Assembly: GCA_037974665.1 (NCBI GenBank)
Contig: CM075766.1
Location: 50,352,569 to 50,416,568 of the forward strand
Direction of reading: 5' to 3'
From: Ehretia macrophylla
Taxonomy: Eukaryota; Streptophyta; Magnoliopsida; Boraginales; Ehretiaceae
Length of the DNA: 64,000 nucleotides
Shown: positions 58,581 to 64,000 of the stretch, in pieces
Layout: each line of letters opens with the position of its first letter
How positions within the stretch are numbered: position 1 is the first letter of the stretch
Made by a program: the position numbers and the translations under genes
The notes under the pieces: generated by a model
The model's database searches: none
What the model was told of the DNA's origin: nothing
Seen by the model: the letters and a program-made list of their open reading frames with translations, nothing else

Positions 58581-58649
58581 AGGAGGGTTTTTTTGCTATC
58601 GTTTTTTCACGGCTGATGTGTATAATTCAGCCGTGTTAATCACCCTCCT
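58581..58649 (+). promoter_or_regulatory. Second copy of the two-part 3'UTR hairpin
   Basis: Outer stem AGGAGGGT/ACCCTCCT unchanged; inner stem CACGGCTG (58608-58615) pairs with CAGCCGTG (58628-58635). Compared with the parent, one T-A pair has become C-G and one G-T has become G-C. Confidence 0.55.
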
Positions 58650-58870
58650 GTTGTAAAGAGATGGTCTCATGGCTTAGGTTTTATTGGGGTTCAAATTTAT
58701 CGACCAAGTACAAGACGAAACAGATGGCTATAGGCCATTAGAGTGTTAAGGTAAGGAGTTATATTCAGTGTTTCAGAGGCCTCCTGAAATTTTTCATGGG
58801 CCTCTTTTCTTTGTACTTTAATTTGCATTTGTAATGAAAGATCAGTGTTAATTCTATAATACACTTGGTT

Positions 58871-59123
58871 GTTGGCTTGATCTAATCAATGTGCATTATT
58901 TCTCTCTAAAAAAAATGGTGCATGCAACACCAAGAATTGGGTTATAATTAAAAATTTTGAATTCACATCATGATTTTAGCCTCCATTAATTATATTAAAA
59001 AAAAAATGGTGCATGCATTGACGAGCAAAAAAGAAATAAATAAAACAAGAAGCGATCGAAGATAACTATGCGAGAAAAACCGATGGTATACATGTAACCT
59101 TGATGCCTTAACTACTCTAATAC
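58871..59123. other. Short spacer with a direct repeat
   Basis: AAAAAATGGTGCATGCA occurs near 58909-58926 and again near 58999-59017. No gene seen. Confidence 0.55.
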
Positions 59124-59915
59124 AGTAATGCTATATACTACTTTAATTTTCACACTTTTATACCACTTCTTAATTGACATATTGACATAACATGCCAAGT
59201 TGGCAAACTTAATTTTTTTTTTCTCTCTTATTAACGTTTCTTACTATTGTTTTCTCTCTCTTACAAACGTTTTCTTCTTACTAACCCTAACCAAAACTCC
59301 CCAAATCAATGACAACAAATGTAACACGAATAACAAAGACTAGATCTTGCGAGGATACAAACTAGGAAGTGTAAGTTCCAAAGGATTTTTCATGGTGTTT
59401 GGACATATATATGTTTATTCTTGTTAAATTGCAACAATATATTTTGTAAAGTGTTTCAATTGATGAAAGAACGTACATATATATATTTATATGTGTGTGT
59501 GTGTGTATGCGTGTATGTGTATGTGTGTGTGCGTGTGTGTAACAGTAGAGGCATTTAATAGAAGAATATGTTGATGTACTAATACCAATAATCTTATTCA
59601 TCTTTTACAACATCAATTCATCAAAAAGAGGGGAATAAATCTGAGAGGATGTAACAGTGAACAATAGAAGAGAATAATAAACTTCTTTTTGCTGAATTGA
59701 TTTGGGGATTTTTTGTTAGGGTTAGTAAGATGAAAACATTTGTAAGAGAGAGAAAACCATCTTAAGAAATGTTAATAAGAGAGAGAGAAAAAAAATAAAT
59801 AAATAAAACAAAGGAGAGAAAAAAAATTAAATTTCCCAACTTAGCATGCCATGTCAACATGTCAACTAAGAAGTAGTATAAAAGTGTAAAAATTAAAGTG
59901 GTATAAAGCATTACT
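59124..59915. mobile_element. MITE-like element with ~150-bp terminal inverted repeats
   Basis: Left AGTAATGCTATATACTACTT and right end, read inversely, AGTAATGCTTTATACCACTT; similarity continues inward through the CACTTTTATAC, CTAAGTTGG and TTGTTAGGGTTAGTAAG-type segments. No clear target duplication, so it is probably older. The interior holds a (TG)n tract (59490-59540). Confidence 0.75.
59475..59540. repeat. (TA)n-(TG)n microsatellite
   Basis: Alternating purine-pyrimidine tract, slightly interrupted, inside the MITE-like element. Confidence 0.9.
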
Positions 59916-61240
59916 CATTTCTTAAATATTACTTTGTTATCAATACTATTAAAGACATTTTTCTCAATATAAGTAACCGAACATCGTTCATAAACTAATC
60001 ACCCATTCGATTGTGTAAACCATTTTTTTCTATGTTCATTTGTATTGTAGTAGTAGTATTGAATATTTGTATTATAGTAGTGTCGACTAGTATGATATAT
60101 ATATATATATATATATCAGAGAGAAAATACAAACTTTTGTTGGATTTTTAGGTTTCCGTGTTTTCATAAAATAATCTAGAACAACTAGGAAAACTAGTTT
60201 TTTTTTTGGTTTTTTGCTAAGGAAACCAGTTTTGTTCTGGATAAGAATATGAGACACAAAAATATATGTTGCAGGGTCGGAGAATATTAGCAAAAAGAAA
60301 ATATGTTAATTTTAAGTTTATTTTATTTTATTTTATTTACTGCTGATGGAGTCATAGCAAAACCTATAACTGCACCAAAATCTTTCCACTCTTACGTGTA
60401 TAACGTTGTTGTCTTTTGACCATTGCGGCTGACCTTAACCTTTTTTTTGGGTCAACGGCTGACCTTAACTCATCATGCGTACTTGTACATCATCCGTTCA
60501 CTTTCACAAGTTAAGAGACGTGTACAGCTGCTAAAATTGGAACCGTGTGGAAAGTTTTGGAGAAATGAAATCATTTGGTGCTAATTTGGTAATAACAGAA
60601 TTATCTAATTTCCTATGCATGTCTGACGGAGAATATTGCTGCTATCTTATTGGCGAGGAATCCGTGTTAAACTAAATCGTTAAATTTATTTCAATATTAT
60701 AAATTTTATAATACAGATTTAATACGTATTTTAAATTAATGAACAACAACAAATAATAGAAATTTTGACACGTGAAAAAAGTCACGATACTTGGTCTTAC
60801 TACTCCGTCCAATTTCAGAGTGGCAACGTGACATCTATTTTCTTTATGCTATTATATAGGTAGGAATATATATAGCTTTCCAACCTGATGACCTCTTAAG
60901 TTTTGTCGACAAGGAATGATCTGAACTGTGAAGAAAAGTATCCCCGTAGACTTTGTGCAATAGTTTTCTATCACTATTTCTTCTTAAAAATATCTGAATT
61001 TTAAATAGGGACAGTGTAACGATCTGATTTTTACGAGTTTGAGAAAAAAGAAATATAATAAAATTTTAGTTTAAATAGGATTTTGATGTTTTAATAAAAT
61101 AAATATGAGTTTTAATTTTATAAGATTTTATGGGTTAAGATAAGATAATTGATCTGAAAAATAAGATATAATTTTAATTAGTTTTGAATTATGAGTGTCT
61201 ATCAGATTATGATTAAACTCTATATGTCATAAGATATTAG
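59916..61240. other. Intergenic region, no gene seen
   Basis: AT-rich; (AT)n at 60095-60117 and a micro-insertion at 60426-60469. The segment 60480-60600 resembles, in inverted orientation, 46545-46620 (shared CCGTGTGGAAA and GTGTACAGCTGCTAAAATTGG). Confidence 0.5.
60426..60469. mobile_element. 16-bp retroposon-like micro-insertion with 14-bp target duplication
   Basis: CGGCTGACCTTAAC occurs at 60426-60439 and 60456-60469 around CTTTTTTTTGGGTCAA. Same orientation and nearly the same sequence as the insert at 58196-58210. Confidence 0.75.
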
Positions 61241-61243
61241 AAT

Positions 61244-61560
61244 CACTACAAAAAACATGGGTATAGGCGGCGGTTCTGTACGGTAGTTAGTACAACCGCC
61301 GCAAAATGACCAACCTTGCTCAAGCTTTGACGACGTTTTGTAAATCCATCGTCATATACATGTCTTAGAAGGTAGTTTTATAAAATCGTCGTAATATAAA
61401 TGTTTTAGACGGCAGTTTTTTAAAACCGTCGTATTATATATGTTTTAAACTGCGGTTTTAAGAATCGTTGTTAAAAATTATGTGACGGTTTTAATAAACC
61501 GTCGTAAAAGAAAGTATTTTGCGGCAGTTATTAAGAACCGCCGTAAAAATTCTCTTTAAC
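61244..61560 (+). mobile_element. Left terminus of a second CACTA-type element
   Basis: Starts CACTACAAAAAACATGGG and is followed by at least six small palindromes of the type GACGGTTTT...AAAACCGTCGT, i.e. subterminal repeats different in sequence from the first CACTA element but similar in layout. I do not see a matching TTGTAGTG end before 64000, so the element is longer than the window, truncated, or solo. Confidence 0.65.
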
Positions 61561-63034
61561 AAAATTAAAAACGAAAAAATGCCCTTTCTCTCACTCTATA
61601 ACTGCTGGGTTCTAACAAAACGCAAACAAAGCTGCTAATTGATATAGGTGGAATTAGTGGTGATTGAGCTGAAATTAATTGATATTGAATGCTAGAATTT
61701 GCAGCTGTAAATGGGGGATTGAGTTGCAGAAAGAGTGGAAGAAGTAGAATTTTCATGTGCGAAGAAGATCGAACAGGTGGTGTGCAATGGTATGACATAG
61801 CCCTGGTTTTGAAGTTTATCTCTTCTTACGACAACAGTCATTATTCTTCAGTGATTGATTCTTCATTTTGAGAATTACTTTTCCTTGCTTGCATACCATT
61901 ACATGTATGCCTCAATGAGTAACAATGGGTATAGATTTGCAGAGTCTTGGTGGCTATGAGATTTTTGTCTGCATTTGTTGTTTTTTCAAGTGAAATGGTT
62001 TTCATTTTTCATCTTTAATAATTTCAATTTTTTCTTGGTATGAATGGTCGCAGAACTTCCGGGACCTCGACACCATCTTCCCTCTGGTAATTCTCTAGAA
62101 TACAACACATATCATTCTCTAGAGTATGATATTAAAAAAAGCTATAAAGACATGTCAATTGCATATTAAAAAAAAAAAAAAATCATGTCGAATTAAACTA
62201 GAAAGCTATTCGGCAGAATTTTATCACATTAAAAATTATATAGGTATGAAGACAAGTTTATAGAGTCTCCCTATAAATTATCGAACCTTACATTCTAGAA
62301 CCTTCACCTCTTATTTTGCTCACTCTCTCACCTCACCTCACTCCCCAAACGTTTTCTCCCTCTTCAGATCGAGATCTGACACCTCCGATTGTCATCGTTG
62401 ACACCTCCGATTATCATTATCGACTTCCGATTATCATCATCGACACTCCCTCTTTTTGCTTATATATATATATATACACTCTGAATGTGTGTGTGTGTAT
62501 ATATAGTCCATTAATATATATGATTTATGCAAATCGTAGGGTTTCACAGAGAGCGCAACTTCTTTCTTCCTTCTCGGATCAAGTAGTGAAGGTATCATGT
62601 TTGTGTGTGTGTGTTTTGTATACTTAAGGCTATACTACACATGCTAGAGAATATACGCATATGTATCTATACATACAGTGTGTGTGTTTTGTATATCGCT
62701 TTGTGTTTTTTTATTTTTAATCTGGTGTGTTGAAAGCTTATGCTCGCTAGAGGAAGCAAATCTCACGCTGATTGACTCCATAGCTGTAATTAAACTTCTT
62801 CAAGGAGTTTATAATGTCAAGCATCTATCTTTAGGTTGTGATATCCTTTGAGGTAAACTGCTAATTTTCAACCTTACATTCTTGTTATTCAAGTGAGTTT
62901 GAAGATTTCTTGAATCTTTTACCAATACTGATATGCTCTGTTAGTGTTTTTACTCATTCTTTTGTATCTGAGATATGAGCCTCCTTGTGATATGTTAGGC
63001 AGTTTAACAGGAAATTTACATGAAACTTATGTAA
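61561..63034. other. Unassigned region, possibly interior of the second CACTA element
   Basis: Mostly short open frames without family features. A minisatellite of ~22-23 bp (GACACCTCCGATTATCATCA type, about 3.5 copies) lies at 62376-62450, then (TA)n and (TG)n tracts at 62459-62496. A small exon-like stretch at 62048-62085 ends at a GT, but I cannot assign it. Confidence 0.4.
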
Positions 63035-63925
63035 GACTAACTCCAACAGTTTTTTTATTTTTTTCTTTACATGTAAGGGGTTTAGGTTTGTTTCTTTAAC
63101 TTTAGAGACTCCTTATTCTAGTTTTACTCCAGCAGTCTCCCTATTTTTAATCTATCCTTATTTCAGGGACTCTCTATTTCAATTTTACTCCAACAGTTTT
63201 CTTATTTTAAGGACTCTTTATTTTTTTTACTTTAATATATCTTTATCTTAGATCAATCACTTTATTTTAATTTTTTTATTTTCATTTTTTTTTAATGATG
63301 ATATACTATTTAATTATTAATAATTATTTTCTATTATAGTTTATAATAAATATTTTTTTCTTTTCATTGTCCATATTATTTTTTTTATTTTTATTAAAAA
63401 AAAATTTAGAGATATATTAAAGTAAAAAAACTAAAATATTCATATTTTAGAGGCTTTCTATTTTATTTTAATATAATATATCTCTACTTTGATTATACAC
63501 ATTTTTTGTTTTTTTTATTTTTATTTTTTATTTTTTATTTGTTAATGATGACATTCTATTTTAATTTTTATTATCTTATTATATTTTCAATTAATATTAT
63601 ATTTTTATTTTATTTTTATCTAAATCAAAAAAGTCTGTATCGATTTGACTAAAAAATTGTCATTAAAATTTAAAATTTTGTAAATATGATAATAAGTTAG
63701 AAATAAAATTAATTTGATTTCACAACTATAAAAAATGATTGTTTAAATTTTGCAGAAATAGAGAGCCACTTTTGGCTCTCTACATGTAAAGAGCCAAGCA
63801 AAAAAAAAAAGGGCTCCCAATTTTAGGAAGTCTCTCATAGGAGGCTGTTAAAGCATAATTTGAGCATTTACCTCCCTAAAATGGCTAAGGAGCTATTTTA
63901 GAGAGGCTGTTGGAGCCAACCTAAA
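63035..63925. mobile_element. Probable MITE with CTCCAACAG terminal repeats
   Basis: The left end contains ACTCCAACAGT (63040-63050) and the right end the inverse CTGTTGGAGCC (63907-63917). CTCCARCAGT recurs at 63127 and 63189, and a short hairpin (TTGGCTCTC...GAGCCAA) lies at 63773-63797. The interior is very AT-rich and non-coding. No target duplication established. Confidence 0.4.
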
Positions 63926-64000
63926 ACTATACATGTTATATCACTTTTGTAAAATTATAAAAGGAAGGATAATAACAAGATCTTGTAAAATTGTATATGA

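Noticed and set aside
61689-61871. Short open frame near the second CACTA end
   Set aside because: 60 codons, no recognisable family and no splice-consistent continuation that I could support.

Overview
The window is nuclear DNA of a eudicot plant. Protein-coding genes are split into many short exons with GT-AG introns. The base composition is AT-rich, the tRNA-Val is of plant nuclear type, and the mobile elements (CACTA, Copia, LINE, MULE-type MITEs) are plant families. I cannot fix the species. Exon coordinates were worked out by hand from splice sites and reading phase; family names rest on recognised protein motifs, not on a search.

Left half (1-33 kb) is gene-rich: squalene epoxidase (minus, C-terminus cut off by the window edge), a plant-specific 'futsch-like' protein (plus, 10 exons), a proline iminopeptidase (minus, 11 exons), a 977-residue LRR receptor kinase of the RLK7/HAIKU2 type (minus, 2 exons), a glyoxysomal NAD-malate dehydrogenase with a PTS2 signal (plus, 9 exons), a TIN1-like secretory-pathway protein (minus, 3 exons) with an unfolded-protein-response type promoter motif, and a tRNA-Val(AAC) flanked by an inverted tRNA half-copy. 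These genes have unrelated housekeeping or signalling roles and do not form a pathway cluster.

Middle (34.5-46.3 kb) is a nested transposon. A MULE-like element with doubled, interleaved terminal inverted repeats (34520-46042, near-perfect 9-bp target duplication) contains a 10.4-kb CACTA element (35194-45605, CACTACAA ends, ATT target duplication). I see no transposase in the CACTA element. About half of it is a satellite-like array of about 12-13 units of 360-510 bp, each carrying near-perfect palindromes made of the CCGTAGC motif that also fills the element's ends. It also holds a GC-rich, roughly 300-bp hairpin. This is the most unusual structure in the window.

Right half (46.9-64 kb) holds a LINE remnant, a complete but coding-dead Ty1/Copia element with almost identical LTRs, a foldback MITE with a perfect 10-bp target duplication, a subgroup IVa bHLH gene, and a truncated tandem copy of that gene. 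The gene/copy pair shows a 3'UTR hairpin with compensatory base changes. It also exposes a 15-bp retroposon-like micro-insertion; a second one of the same type lies 2.2 kb away. The window ends with a second CACTA-type terminus and probable MITE sequence.
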